DNA of 57,507 nucleotides from Lysobacteraceae bacterium. GTDB lineage: Bacteria > Pseudomonadota > Gammaproteobacteria > Nevskiales > Nevskiaceae. Location of the stretch: the NCBI GenBank assembly GCA_013823855.1, contig PNMW01000047.1, forward strand, positions 1-57,507, written 5' to 3'. The notes beneath the pieces were generated by a model. That model made no database searches. It was not told where the DNA came from and was given only the letters and a program-made list of their open reading frames with translations. Positions 27,126 through 36,656 of the stretch are shown here, piece after piece (position 1 is the first letter of the stretch; each line of letters begins with the position of its first letter). The position numbers and the translations under genes were made by a program.

Positions 27126-28580
27126 TCAGTCGAGCGTTTCGAGCAGCCGCCGATACCAGCGGATCAGCCTCGCGTAGTCCGCCACCGCGATCCGCTCGTT
27201 GGTGCCGTGGATGCGCTGCAGGTCGGCGGCGTTCAGGGTCACCGGCATGAAGTTGTAGCGGTTGTCGTAGAGGCCTTCGTAGTGACGCGCATCGGTGGCG
27301 CCGAGCATCAGGCCGGTGGTCACCACGGCGTCCGGGAACACGGCGCGGGTGACCTCGGCCAGCTGACGGAACGCGGCGGAATCGGGATCGGAGACCGCCG
27401 AGGCTTCGCTGGCAAAGCTGCCTTCGAGGCTGATCGCGATGCCGTCATCGGCGATCGCGTCGCGGACGTGCGCCTCGACCTCGGCGGTGCTGTCGCCCGG
27501 CAGCAGCCGGAAGTTGATCACCGCGCTGGCTTCGGCCGGCAGCACGTTGTCCTTGACGCCGGCGCGCAGCATCGTCGGCGCGGTGGTGGTGCGGATCAGC
27601 GCGTTCGAGACCGGCTGGGCGGCCAGCAGGCGCAGCAGCAGCGGCTCGAACAGCCAGCGGTTGGCGATCACCACCCGGTTGACCAGGCCCATCGCCGGCG
27701 CGGCGCGTTCCAGCATCACGTCGACCGGTGCGGCCAGCCGCGCCGGCATCGGCCGATCCTGGAGCCGGACCAGTGCCCGGGCGAGGCGGGTCACCGCGGT
27801 ATCCGGCGGCGGCTGCGAGGAATGACCGCCGGTCGCCGTGGCGGTCAGCCTGAACGAGGCATAGCCTTTCTCGGCCGACATGATCGTCGCCACCGGGCGC
27901 GACACGCCGGGCAGGATGCCGGTGGTCAGCGCACCGCCTTCGTCGAGCAGGAAATCGGCCCGGATGCCACGTGCTTTCAGCGTCGCGGCGATGGCCCTGG
28001 CTCCGGTGCCGCCGACTTCCTCGTCATGGCCGAAGGCGAACAGCAGGGTTCGCGGCGGCTGCCAGCCTTGCGCGGCGAGCGCTTCGGCGGCTTCCATCAG
28101 GCCGGTGACGTTGAGCTTGTCGTCGAGCGTGCCGCGGCCCCAGACGTAGCCGTCGGCGATCACGCCGCCGAAGGCCGGATGGGTCCAGCGCGCCTCGGTG
28201 CCCGGCTCGACCGGCACCACATCGATGTGGGCCAGCAGCAGCACCGGCCTGCGCGCCGCGTCCTTGCCGGTCCAGGTGTACAGCAGGCTGCCATCGCCGA
28301 TGCGCTCGCGCCGCATCACCCGGTGGGCATTCGGATAGTGGCTCGCCAGCAGCTCGGCGAACGCGGCCAGCGCGACCGGATCCGATGGCTGCCCGGCCGC
28401 GCCGGAAATGGTCGGAATGCGGATCGCCGCAGCGAGGCGCTGCGTGGCCTCGGCTTCGTCGATCGCGGCAAGCACGACGGTGGTGCTCGCCGCCGGCAAC
28501 GACGGCAGGCCCAGCGTGTGGAAGCTCAGCACCGCGGCCAGCGCCGCGAGGCTCAGCAACAGGAATGGGATCAGGCGCAT
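27126..28580 (-). CDS. M20-family metallopeptidase (carboxypeptidase S-like)
   Basis: A 484-residue peptidase with an N-terminal hydrophobic anchor or signal (MRLIPFLLLSLAALAAVLSF). Di-zinc motifs of M20: LLLAHIDVVPVEPG, GRGTLDDKLNVTG, FGHDEEVGGTGA (catalytic Glu pair) and LDEGGAL, plus a late GATDARHYEG. A dimerisation/lid domain is inserted at about residues 240-360. The closest named type is yeast carboxypeptidase S/PM20D1 (N-acyl amino acid or dipeptide hydrolysis). The start is uncertain: Met at 28616 or 28613 is possible, but 28580 places the anchor at the N-terminus. It is convergent with the 8-oxoguanine deaminase gene. Confidence 0.87.
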   Translation of the reverse strand: MRLIPFLLLSLAALAAVLSFHTLGLPSLPAASTTVVLAAIDEAEATQRLAAAIRIPTISGAAGQPSDPVALAAFAELLASHYPNAHRVMRRERIGDGSLLYTWTGKDAARRPVLLLAHIDVVPVEPGTEARWTHPAFGGVIADGYVWGRGTLDDKLNVTGLMEAAEALAAQGWQPPRTLLFAFGHDEEVGGTGARAIAATLKARGIRADFLLDEGGALTTGILPGVSRPVATIMSAEKGYASFRLTATATGGHSSQPPPDTAVTRLARALVRLQDRPMPARLAAPVDVMLERAAPAMGLVNRVVIANRWLFEPLLLRLLAAQPVSNALIRTTTAPTMLRAGVKDNVLPAEASAVINFRLLPGDSTAEVEAHVRDAIADDGIAISLEGSFASEASAVSDPDSAAFRQLAEVTRAVFPDAVVTTGLMLGATDARHYEGLYDNRYNFMPVTLNAADLQRIHGTNERIAVADYARLIRWYRRLLETLD

Positions 28581-28726
28581 GGCTCGTGCAGGTGTCGGCG
28601 GCCGGTACAGCATCATTCATTCGGAGGGGTGTTAGGAAATGCCCGTCCCGGAACCGCTTGCCAGCGCAGTGCAGCAACGCGGACAGTCGCGGCCTGACCT
28701 GCGCCATCTGGAAAGCACCCGCCGCG

Positions 28727-29584
28727 ATGATGAACACCATCTCTACGATCTACCTGCCGATGGCGCTGGCGATCATCATGCTGGGCCTGGGTCTGTCGCT
28801 GACCGTTGCCGATTTCCGGCGCGTGCTGACCCAGCCGCGGGCGGTGGCCGTGGCGCTGGTGGTGCAGGTGATCCTGCTGCCGTCGGTGGCCTTCGGGCTC
28901 TGCTACCTGTTCGCGCTGACACCGGAGTTCGCGGTCGGCCTGATGCTGCTGGCGGCCTCGCCGGGCGGCACCAGCGCCAACCTGTTCAGCCATCTGGCAC
29001 GCGGCGACGTGGCGCTGAACATCACGCTGACGGCGGTCAATTCGCTGCTGGCGATCATCACCCTGCCGCTGATGATCAATCTGGCGCTGGTGCATTTCAT
29101 CGGCGAGGGCAAGCGGGTGCCGCTGCAGTTCGGCAAGGTCGCCCAGGTGGTGGCGATCGTCATCGTGCCGGTGCTGATCGGCATGCTGCTGCGCCATCGC
29201 CGGCCGGCGATGGCGATCCGCTTCGAGAAGCCGGTGAAGATCTTTTCGATGCTGTTCCTGCTGGCGATCGTCGCGCTGGTGATGATCAGCGGCTGGCAGG
29301 CGATCGTCGCGCACCTGCCCAGCGTCGGCGGCGCGATGCTGACGTTCAACCTCCTCAGTCTGGCGATCGGTTACCAGCTGGCCAGGCTGGCCGGGCTCGG
29401 ACGCCCGCAGGCGACGGCGATCGGCATGGAGATCGGCGTCCACAATTCGGCGCTGGCGATTTCGCTGGCGCTGTCGCCGCTGCTGCTGAACTCGCCGCTG
29501 ATGGCGATTCCGCCGACGCTGTACAGCCCGATCATGATGCTGACCGCCGGCGCGTTCGCCGGGTGGCTGACCCGAAAGCGGTAG
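28727..29584 (+). CDS. Bile acid:sodium symporter (BASS)-family transporter
   Basis: A 285-residue membrane protein with about 9 hydrophobic segments. Family blocks: LGLGLSLTVADFRRVLTQPR at the N-terminus, LLAASPGGTSANLFSHLARGDVAL and GVHNSALAISLALSPLL (the crossover regions binding sodium and substrate). BASS proteins move organic anions with sodium; the substrate is unknown. GGAAA precedes the tandem ATGATG start by 11 bases. Divergent from the M20 gene. Confidence 0.9.
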   Translation: MMNTISTIYLPMALAIIMLGLGLSLTVADFRRVLTQPRAVAVALVVQVILLPSVAFGLCYLFALTPEFAVGLMLLAASPGGTSANLFSHLARGDVALNITLTAVNSLLAIITLPLMINLALVHFIGEGKRVPLQFGKVAQVVAIVIVPVLIGMLLRHRRPAMAIRFEKPVKIFSMLFLLAIVALVMISGWQAIVAHLPSVGGAMLTFNLLSLAIGYQLARLAGLGRPQATAIGMEIGVHNSALAISLALSPLLLNSPLMAIPPTLYSPIMMLTAGAFAGWLTRKR

Positions 29585-29720
29585 GGCCTCCGGTGGCTGC
29601 CGTCGCGTCGGGATCCATCGCGATGTGACCGAAGTCCTGTCGCCGTTGTCGGGCCGGGGACTAGAGTCATTTGCCGGGTCGATTCCGTCCCTGCCAGCGG
29701 CACGACAAAGGGAGATAGCG

Positions 29721-31022
29721 ATGGCCAGAACGCTGCCTGCAGATGCACTGACGCTCGATCCGGACGTGGTCACCGCCGTTGCCAGCGCGAAGGCAAGCGT
29801 GGCGGCGCGCCGCGTCTCCGATCTGGTCGATGCCGCTGGACACCAGTACGTCGACCTGGTGATGGAAGGCGGCGGCGTGCTCGGCGTGGCACTGGCCGGC
29901 TATACCTACGCGCTCGAATCGGCGGGCATCCGTTTCCTGGGACTCGGCGGCACTTCGGCAGGTTCGATCAATGCGCTGGTGATTGCCGCGCTCGGTCCGC
30001 CGCATGTCGCCAAGGGCCGTCGGGTTGCGGAGATCGTCGCCAACGTGCCGATGGCCAGCTTCATCGACGGCGACGGCGATGCCCGCGATTTCACCGACGC
30101 GATCGTCGACGGGGCGGGCAAGTTCAAGCTGGCGCTGAAGGGCGCGCAGGTGGTCGACAACTTCACCGAGGACCTCGGCCTGCACCCGGGACGAAAGTTC
30201 AGGGCCTGGCTCAGCGAGCAGCTCGCCGTCAACGGCATCGCGACGCTCGCCGACCTGCAGGCGATGCAGGCGGTGCCGCCGCCGGGCGGCTACCGCGTGC
30301 TGCCGTCCGAAGAGCGCATGCATCCGTCGCAGCACCGCACGGCCGAGCAGGACGCCAGCACCGAGAGCATCCGGGGGCGGCTCGCCGTGATCGCCGCCGA
30401 CATCACGACCGGCACCAAGGTCGAGTTCCCGAGGATGGCCTCGCTGTACTGGGCCGATCCGGCCGCGCTGAATCCCGCCGATTTCGTTCGCGCCTCGATG
30501 TCGGTGCCGGCCTTCTTCCATCCGGTCAGGGTCCGGGGCATTCCTCAGGGGCCAGCGGCATTGCAGCGCTGGAGCGAGCTGACCAGCTACAAGGGCGCGC
30601 GCCTGCCGAAGGAATGCGTGTTCGTCGATGGCGGGATCATCTCGAACTTCCCGATCGCCGTGTTCCACAACCACAGCAAGGTCCCGCGCAGTCCGACGTT
30701 CGGCGTCAAGCTGGGTGTCCCGGCCGCGGAGCCCTCGGTGATCGACTCGCCAACCGAACTGCTGGCCGGGGTCTTCAATGCCGCTCGCGGTGCGCTGGAC
30801 CAGGACTTTCTCGCCGGCAACCCCGACTACCGTCACCTGATCAGCAGCATCGATACCAAGAAGCACAACTGGCTGAACTTCAATCTGTCGCACGACGCCA
30901 AGATCGATCTGTTCCGCGAAGGCGCGAAGGCCGCCGCCGCGTTTCTCGAAGAATTCGACTGGGCGAGCTACAAGCGTCTTCGCCTGCTCAAGGCCCAGCT
31001 GCGCAACGAGGACGGCAGCTGA
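29721..31022 (+). CDS. Patatin-like phospholipase family protein
   Basis: A 433-residue patatin-domain hydrolase. The oxyanion loop EGGGVLGVALAG, nucleophile elbow GGTSAGSINALV (G-x-S-x-G) and the catalytic Asp in VFVDGGIISNFPI are all present, so it should be an active lipase or phospholipase. A ~150-residue insertion separates the Ser and Asp motifs. There is no signal peptide. AAAGGGAG lies about 8 bases before the ATG. The role, whether lipid turnover, defence effector or secreted toxin, cannot be told; no partner gene is adjacent. Confidence 0.88.
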   Translation: MARTLPADALTLDPDVVTAVASAKASVAARRVSDLVDAAGHQYVDLVMEGGGVLGVALAGYTYALESAGIRFLGLGGTSAGSINALVIAALGPPHVAKGRRVAEIVANVPMASFIDGDGDARDFTDAIVDGAGKFKLALKGAQVVDNFTEDLGLHPGRKFRAWLSEQLAVNGIATLADLQAMQAVPPPGGYRVLPSEERMHPSQHRTAEQDASTESIRGRLAVIAADITTGTKVEFPRMASLYWADPAALNPADFVRASMSVPAFFHPVRVRGIPQGPAALQRWSELTSYKGARLPKECVFVDGGIISNFPIAVFHNHSKVPRSPTFGVKLGVPAAEPSVIDSPTELLAGVFNAARGALDQDFLAGNPDYRHLISSIDTKKHNWLNFNLSHDAKIDLFREGAKAAAAFLEEFDWASYKRLRLLKAQLRNEDGS

Positions 31023-31030
31023 GCGCGTTG

Positions 31031-31047
31031 CTCGGCCTCAGGCCGGG
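31031..31047. terminator. Short hairpin between convergent patatin gene and fdsD
   Basis: CTCGGCC, loop TCA, GGCCGGG (7-bp stem, one G-U pair) lies in the 15-base gap and covers the fdsD stop codon. It may serve both convergent units; no T-tract. Confidence 0.35.
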
Positions 31048-31253
31048 CTCAGTTTCGCCAGGGCTTCGATGACCAGCGGGTTCAGCGACGACTCGCCGCG
31101 CGCGGCGCAGGCCCGGAGCTGCTTCTGCATCCGCGGCTCCCAGAACTTGTCGATATGGTTGGCGACCCCCGCCACCGCTTCGGCGCGATCGGGTTCGGCG
31201 GCGAAGAAGTCGGCGATGTTGTTGGCCATTTCGCTGAGGTTCTGCGGATTCAT
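31038..31253 (-). CDS. fdsD: Formate dehydrogenase delta subunit
   Basis: A 71-residue protein matching FdsD, a small subunit found in soluble NAD-dependent formate dehydrogenase operons: MNPQNLSEMANNIADFFA, HIDKFWEPRMQKQL and a terminal helix. It is thought to help stabilise or mature the complex. Its ATG overlaps the fdhD stop (ATGA); last gene of the operon. Confidence 0.9.
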   Translation of the reverse strand: MNPQNLSEMANNIADFFAAEPDRAEAVAGVANHIDKFWEPRMQKQLRACAARGESSLNPLVIEALAKLSPA

Positions 31254-32134
31254 GCGGTGACCTTGTCGTTGACGGGCGTGGCGGCGGGGATATCGGCGAT
31301 CAGGCGCGCGCCGCAGGCATAGACCACGTGATCGTTGTTGCGGGCAAAGCCGACCAGGGTCAGCCCGGCGTCTTCGGCCATGCGCACGGCCAGCGCTGTC
31401 GGAGCGGAGATCGCGGCCAGCAGCGGCATGCCGACAGTCGCCGCCTTCAGCACCATTTCATAGCTGGCGCGCGAGGTGATCACCGCGAAGCCGCGGGTGG
31501 CGTCCAGATCGGCCGCGCGCATCGCGCCGATCAGCTTGTCGAGCGCGTTGTGACGGCCGACATCCTCGCGGACCAGCAGCAGCCGGCCGCTGCCATCGGC
31601 CCAGCCGGCGGCATGGGTGGCACCGGTCACCGCATTGATCGGCTGCCGGCTCCGCAGCGCATGCAGCGCCCGGTGCAGTGCCACCGTCTCGATGGCCAGA
31701 CCGGCCGGCACATGCGGGGCAGGGCGCATGGCCTCGGCGATGGTTTCCGAGCCGCACAGGCCGCAGCCGCTGCGGCCGACGAGGTTGCGGCGGCGATCGG
31801 CCAGCCTCGCGTGGCGCGACTCGGGAATCCGCAGCGACACCTCGAAGCCGTTGTCGAGGGCGCTGACGCCGAGCAGTTCGACGTCCTCGCGGCGCTCGAC
31901 GATCGCTTCGCTCAAGACGAAGCCGAGCGCGAAATCGGCGAGATCGCCAGGAGTGGCCATCATCACCACGTGTGGCGCGCCGTTGATGACCAGCGCCACC
32001 GGCGCTTCCTCGGCGACGCAGTCCTGCGTGGCCCGGGTCATGCCGTCGCGCAGCGTCGCAACCGGCAGAAGTGCGTAGCCGGCTGCAGCGTCGGCGTCCG
32101 GCGCCAGCCTACTTGGCGATCGCGGTGCCGGCAT
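31250..32134 (-). CDS. fdhD: Formate dehydrogenase accessory sulfurtransferase FdhD
   Basis: A 294-residue sulfur carrier that passes sulfur from IscS to the molybdenum cofactor of formate dehydrogenase. The catalytic Cys pair is in GRSGCGLCGSE at about residue 127, and LLVREDVGRHNALDKLIGA and SRASYEMVLKAATVG are family signatures. It overlaps the 3' end of fdsA by 26 bases and fdsD by 4. Confidence 0.95.
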   Translation of the reverse strand: MPAPRSPSRLAPDADAAAGYALLPVATLRDGMTRATQDCVAEEAPVALVINGAPHVVMMATPGDLADFALGFVLSEAIVERREDVELLGVSALDNGFEVSLRIPESRHARLADRRRNLVGRSGCGLCGSETIAEAMRPAPHVPAGLAIETVALHRALHALRSRQPINAVTGATHAAGWADGSGRLLLVREDVGRHNALDKLIGAMRAADLDATRGFAVITSRASYEMVLKAATVGMPLLAAISAPTALAVRMAEDAGLTLVGFARNNDHVVYACGARLIADIPAATPVNDKVTA

Positions 32135-35057
32135 CGCTGGCCTGTTGCAGCAGCTGCTGCTGGTTGTCGCTGAACGCGCGGTAGCGGCGCTGCCATTCGC
32201 TGGGCTGGCTGACCCGCGTCACCTGCACGGCGGTGACCTTGAACTCCGGGCAGTTGGTCGCCCAGTCGGAGTTGTCGGTGGTGATCACGTTGGCGCCCGA
32301 GAACGGGTGGTGGAACGTGGTGTAGACGACACCCGGCTGGACGCGCTCGGTGACCCGGGCTCTGAGCACGGTGCTGCCGGAACGGCTTTCGATGCCGACC
32401 CAGTCGCCGTCCGCAACCCCTCGGGTTTCGGCGTCGTGCGGATGGATCTCGAACACGTCCTCGCTGTGCCACTGGCTGTTCGCGGTGCGCCGCGTCTGGG
32501 CGCCGACGTTGTACTGGCTCAGGATGCGGCCGGTGGTCAGGATCAGCGGGAACTTGCCGTTGACCTTCTCGTGGGTCGGCACGTATTCGGTCAGCAGGAA
32601 GCGGCCCTTGCCGCGCACGAAGGCGTCGATGTGCATGGTCGGCGTGCCGAGCGGGGCCTCGTCATTGCATGGCCACTGGACGCTGCCCAGTTCATCGAGC
32701 TTCTTGAACGACACGCCCTTGAAGGTCGGCGTCAGCCGGGCGATCTCGTCCATGATCTCGGCCGAACTCCGGTAGTTCATCGGATAGCCGAGCGCATTGC
32801 TGAGCATCTGCGTGGCTTCCCATTCGCCGACGCCGGATTTCGGCCGCATCACCTGCCGGACCGGCGAGATGCGCCGCTCGGCATTGGTGAAGGTGCCGTC
32901 CTTCTCGAGGAACGACGAGCCCGGCAGGAAGACGTGGGCGAACTTCGCAGTCTCGTTCAGGAACAGGTCCTGGACGACGACGCATTCCATCGCGCTGAGC
33001 GCGGCGGTGACGTGCTGGGTGTTCGGATCGCTCTGGGCGATGTCCTCGCCGTGGACGTACAGGCCGAGGAATTCGCCGTCCAGCGCGGCCTCGAACATGT
33101 TCGGGATGCGCAGGCCGGGCTCGTGCGACAGCGGCACCTGCCACTCGCCTTCGAATTCGCTGCGCGCGGTGGCATCGGACACGTGCCGGTAGCCGGGCAG
33201 TTCGTGCGGGAAGCTGCCCATGTCGCAGGAGCCCTGCACATTGTTCTGGCCTCGGAGCGGATTGATGCCGACCCCTTCGCGGCCGACGTTGCCGGTCGCC
33301 ATCGCCAGATTGGCGATGCCGATCACCATCGTCGAACCCTGGCTGTGTTCGGTGACACCGAGACCGTAGTAGATCGCACCGTTGCCGCCGGTCGCATAGA
33401 GCCGCGCCGCGCCGCGCACCTGTGCTGCCGGCACGCCGGTGACCGACTCCATCGCTTCCGGCGAGTTGCGGCTTTGCGCCACGAAATCGCGCCACTTGTT
33501 GAACGAGCCGACATCGCAGCGCTCGGCGACGTAATCCTCTTTCACCAGCCCTTCGGTGACCACCACGTGGGCCAGCGAGTTGATCAGCGCGACATTGGTG
33601 CCAGGCAAGAGTTTCAGGTGGTAATCGGCCTCGATGTGCGGCGTACGCACGAGGTCAATGCCGCGCGGGTCGGCGACGATCAGCTTCGCGCCCTGGCGCA
33701 GCCGGCGCTTCATCTGCGACGCGAACACCGGGTGGCCGTCGGTCGGGTTGGCGCCGATGACGACGATCACGTCGCTCTGCATCACCGAATCGAAGGTCTG
33801 GGTACCGGCCGACTCTCCAATCGTCTGCTTGAGTCCATAACCGGTCGGCGAATGGCAGACGCGGGCGCAGGTGTCGACATTGTTGTTGCCGAACGCCGCG
33901 CGAACCATCTTCTGGACGACGTAGACCTCCTCGTTGGTGCAGCGGCTGGAGGTGATCGCGCCGACCGAGCCGCGGCCGTATCGGGCCTGGATGCGCTTGA
34001 ATTCTCTGGCGGCGTGGTCGATCGCTTCCTGCCAGCTCACTTCGCGCCAGGGGTCGGAAATCCTGGCGCGGATCATCGGCTTGGTGATCCGGTCCTGGTG
34101 GGTCGCGTAGCCGATCGCGAAGCGGCCCTTGACGCAGGAGTGGCCGTGGTTCGCGTGGCCGTCCTTGTTCGGCACCATGCGGACGATGTCCTCGCCCTTC
34201 ATCTCGGCGCGGAAGCTGCAGCCGACGCCGCAGTAGGCGCAGGTCGTGGTGACGCTGTGCTCGGCCTGGCCCTTGGCGATCAGCGACTTCTCGCTCAAGG
34301 TCGCGGTCGGGCAGGCGGCCACGCAGGCGCCGCAGGACACGCATTCCGAAGCCATGAAGTCGTCGTTCTGGCTCGGGCTGACTTTCGAGTCGAAGCCGCG
34401 GCCCTGGATGGTCAGCGCCAAGGTGCCCTGCTGTTCGTCGCAGGCGCGCACGCAGCGCGAGCAGACGATGCACTTGCTCGGATCGAAGGTGAAGTAGGGG
34501 TTCGATTCGTCCTTCGCGACGAAGCGGTCATTGGTCTTGCCGTCCACTTTCGGGTGAACGTGGTTCTCACCTTCGTAGCCGTAGCGCACTTCGCGCAGGC
34601 CGACCGCACCGGCCATGTCCTGCAACTCGCAGTGGCCATTGGCGGGGCAGGTCAGGCAGTCCAGCGGATGATCGGAGATGTACAGCTCCATCACGCCACG
34701 GCGAAGGTCGGCGAGCTTGTCGTTCTGGGTGACCACCTTCATGCCATCGGCGACCAGCGTGGTGCACGAGGCCGGATAGCCGCGCAGGCCCTCGATCTGC
34801 ACCAGACACAAGCGGCAGGAGCCGAAGGCGTCCAGGGTGTCGGTCGCGCACAGCTTCGGAATGTTGATGTCGGCCAGCGCTGCGGCGCGCATCACCGAAG
34901 TCCCTTCCGGCACCGTGACCTCGCGGCCGTCGATGCTGAGCGTGACCTGCTTGGCCGGTGCTTCGGCAATGCTGGTCTGCTGGGCGGTCTTCCGGCCGAC
35001 GTTGCGCGGCGGGCGCGGCGCGGGGGTGCCGAGATCCTTGTCGATGATCGAGAACAT
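32109..35057 (-). CDS. fdsA: NAD-dependent formate dehydrogenase alpha subunit
   Basis: A 982-residue molybdenum or tungsten enzyme that oxidises formate to CO2. Domains in order: a 2Fe-2S ferredoxin domain (PKLCATDTLDAFGSCRLC, residues about 70-90), an NADH-dehydrogenase G-type motif (DHPLDCLTCPANGHCELQ), two 4Fe-4S motifs (CIVCSRCVRACDEQQG and CVSCGACVAACPT), the molybdopterin-oxidoreductase 4Fe-4S motif (CAYCGVGCSF) and the catalytic domain. The active-site residue in VCHSPTGYGLKQ is Cys, not Sec. A C-terminal molydopterin-binding beta-barrel follows. It forms a soluble complex with FdsB and FdsG. Confidence 0.97.
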   Translation of the reverse strand: MFSIIDKDLGTPAPRPPRNVGRKTAQQTSIAEAPAKQVTLSIDGREVTVPEGTSVMRAAALADINIPKLCATDTLDAFGSCRLCLVQIEGLRGYPASCTTLVADGMKVVTQNDKLADLRRGVMELYISDHPLDCLTCPANGHCELQDMAGAVGLREVRYGYEGENHVHPKVDGKTNDRFVAKDESNPYFTFDPSKCIVCSRCVRACDEQQGTLALTIQGRGFDSKVSPSQNDDFMASECVSCGACVAACPTATLSEKSLIAKGQAEHSVTTTCAYCGVGCSFRAEMKGEDIVRMVPNKDGHANHGHSCVKGRFAIGYATHQDRITKPMIRARISDPWREVSWQEAIDHAAREFKRIQARYGRGSVGAITSSRCTNEEVYVVQKMVRAAFGNNNVDTCARVCHSPTGYGLKQTIGESAGTQTFDSVMQSDVIVVIGANPTDGHPVFASQMKRRLRQGAKLIVADPRGIDLVRTPHIEADYHLKLLPGTNVALINSLAHVVVTEGLVKEDYVAERCDVGSFNKWRDFVAQSRNSPEAMESVTGVPAAQVRGAARLYATGGNGAIYYGLGVTEHSQGSTMVIGIANLAMATGNVGREGVGINPLRGQNNVQGSCDMGSFPHELPGYRHVSDATARSEFEGEWQVPLSHEPGLRIPNMFEAALDGEFLGLYVHGEDIAQSDPNTQHVTAALSAMECVVVQDLFLNETAKFAHVFLPGSSFLEKDGTFTNAERRISPVRQVMRPKSGVGEWEATQMLSNALGYPMNYRSSAEIMDEIARLTPTFKGVSFKKLDELGSVQWPCNDEAPLGTPTMHIDAFVRGKGRFLLTEYVPTHEKVNGKFPLILTTGRILSQYNVGAQTRRTANSQWHSEDVFEIHPHDAETRGVADGDWVGIESRSGSTVLRARVTERVQPGVVYTTFHHPFSGANVITTDNSDWATNCPEFKVTAVQVTRVSQPSEWQRRYRAFSDNQQQLLQQASDAGTAIAK

Positions 35058-35072
35058 GACGGTCTACCTCTT

Positions 35073-36656
35073 TCAGGCCGCAGTGCCGGCGCGAGTGGCC
35101 GCTTGCGGGAACGACGACTTCTTGAAGTCTTCGGGGAAATGGTTGAGTGCCGACAGCACCGGGAATGGCGCCATGCCGCCGAGCGCGCACAGCGAGCCGG
35201 CCAGCATCGTGTCGCAGAGATCGCGCAGCAGTGCTTCCTGCTTCACCGGCTGATCGCCGGTCACCAAGCGGTCGATCACTTCCATGCCGCGCGTCGAGCC
35301 GATGCGGCAGGGCGTGCACTTGCCGCAGGATTCGGTGGCGCAGAACTCCATCGAAAATCTGGCCTGCTCGGCCATGTCGACGGTGTCGTCGAACACGGTG
35401 ATACCGCCGTGGCCGACCATGTTGTTGAGCTTGGCGTAGGCCTCGTAGTCGAGCGGCAGGTCGAACTGCGATTCCGGAATGTAGGCGCCCAGCGGGCCGC
35501 CGACCTGCACGGTGCGGATCGGCCGGCCTGACAGCGTGCCGCCGCCGTAGGTGTAGAGCAGATCCCGCAAGGTGACACCGAAGGCCTTTTCGACCAGCCC
35601 GCCGAACTTGACGTTGCCGGCGAGCTGCACCGGCAGGGTGCCGCGCGAGCGGCCGACGCCGAAGTGCTTGTAGAACTCGGCCCCCTTGTCGAGGATCACC
35701 GGCACCGAGGCCAGGGTGATCACGTTGTTGATCACCGTGGGGCAGCCGAACAGGCCCTTGATCGCCGGCAGCGGCGGCTTGAAGCGGACCATGCCGCGCT
35801 TGCCTTCGAGCGATTCGAGCAGAGACGTTTCCTCGCCGCAGATGTAGGCGCCGGCGCCCATCCGCACTTCCAGATCGAAGCGCTTGCCCGAACCCTGGAT
35901 GTTCGCACCGAGCCAGTCGCGCGCGTAGGCGCTGGCGATCGCTTCATTGAGCGCGCGCTCGCCATAGGGATACTCGCAGCGCAGGTAGATGTAGCCGCGC
36001 GTCGCGCCCACCGCGAGGCCGGCGATGGTCATGCCTTCGATCAGCAGGAACGGGTCGCCTTCGCAGACCATGCGGTCGGCGTAGGTGCCGGAATCGCCTT
36101 CGTCGGCATTGCAGACGATGTACTTCTGCGCGCCTTCGGCACCCGATACCGTCTTCCACTTGATGCCGGCCGGGAAGGCTGCGCCACCACGGCCTCTGAG
36201 GCCGGCGTCGGTGACGGCGGCGACGATCTCGGCCGGCGCCATCGTTAACGCATTCCTCAGCCCGCGGTAGCCGTCGTGCGCGAGGTAGTCGTCGAGGCTG
36301 ACCGGGTCGGTGATGCCGGCGCGGGCGAAGGTCAGGCGTTCCTGGGTCTTCAGGTATGGCAGTGCGTCGATGACGCCAAGATGCAGCGGATGGGCCTGGC
36401 CGAGCCCAGCCGCGAACAGCGAGGCGACATCTTCGGCCTGCATCGGGCCATAGCCGATGCGGCCTGCATCGGTGGCGACTTCGACCAGCGGCTCCAGCCA
36501 GAACAGGCCGCGCGAGCTGTTGCGGACGAGATGGATCGCGATACCCCGACGCGCCGCTTCGGCCGCGATCGCCGTCGCGACCTCATCGGCGCCGAGCGAA
36601 ATCGCGGCGGAGTCGCGCGGCACGTAGACCGTGACCGGGGCGGCGATCGGCTTCAT
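35073..36656 (-). CDS. fdsB: Formate dehydrogenase beta subunit (NAD-reducing flavoprotein)
   Basis: A 527-residue NuoF-like subunit that passes electrons from FdsA to NAD. The first ~120 residues form a thioredoxin-like ferredoxin module. Then come the FMN/NAD site (GLRGRGGAAFPAG, NADEGDSGTYADR) and the C-terminal 4Fe-4S motif (ESCGKCTPCRIG). Its ATG overlaps the fdsG stop; fdsA starts 15 bases downstream of its stop. Confidence 0.96.
   Translation of the reverse strand: MKPIAAPVTVYVPRDSAAISLGADEVATAIAAEAARRGIAIHLVRNSSRGLFWLEPLVEVATDAGRIGYGPMQAEDVASLFAAGLGQAHPLHLGVIDALPYLKTQERLTFARAGITDPVSLDDYLAHDGYRGLRNALTMAPAEIVAAVTDAGLRGRGGAAFPAGIKWKTVSGAEGAQKYIVCNADEGDSGTYADRMVCEGDPFLLIEGMTIAGLAVGATRGYIYLRCEYPYGERALNEAIASAYARDWLGANIQGSGKRFDLEVRMGAGAYICGEETSLLESLEGKRGMVRFKPPLPAIKGLFGCPTVINNVITLASVPVILDKGAEFYKHFGVGRSRGTLPVQLAGNVKFGGLVEKAFGVTLRDLLYTYGGGTLSGRPIRTVQVGGPLGAYIPESQFDLPLDYEAYAKLNNMVGHGGITVFDDTVDMAEQARFSMEFCATESCGKCTPCRIGSTRGMEVIDRLVTGDQPVKQEALLRDLCDTMLAGSLCALGGMAPFPVLSALNHFPEDFKKSSFPQAATRAGTAA

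Noticed and set aside
32145..35531. A 1128-codon open frame on the plus strand across fdsA/fdsB
   Set aside because: Exactly antisense to well-supported formate dehydrogenase genes, with Arg/His/Gly/Val-rich composition typical of a high-GC shadow frame and no domain.
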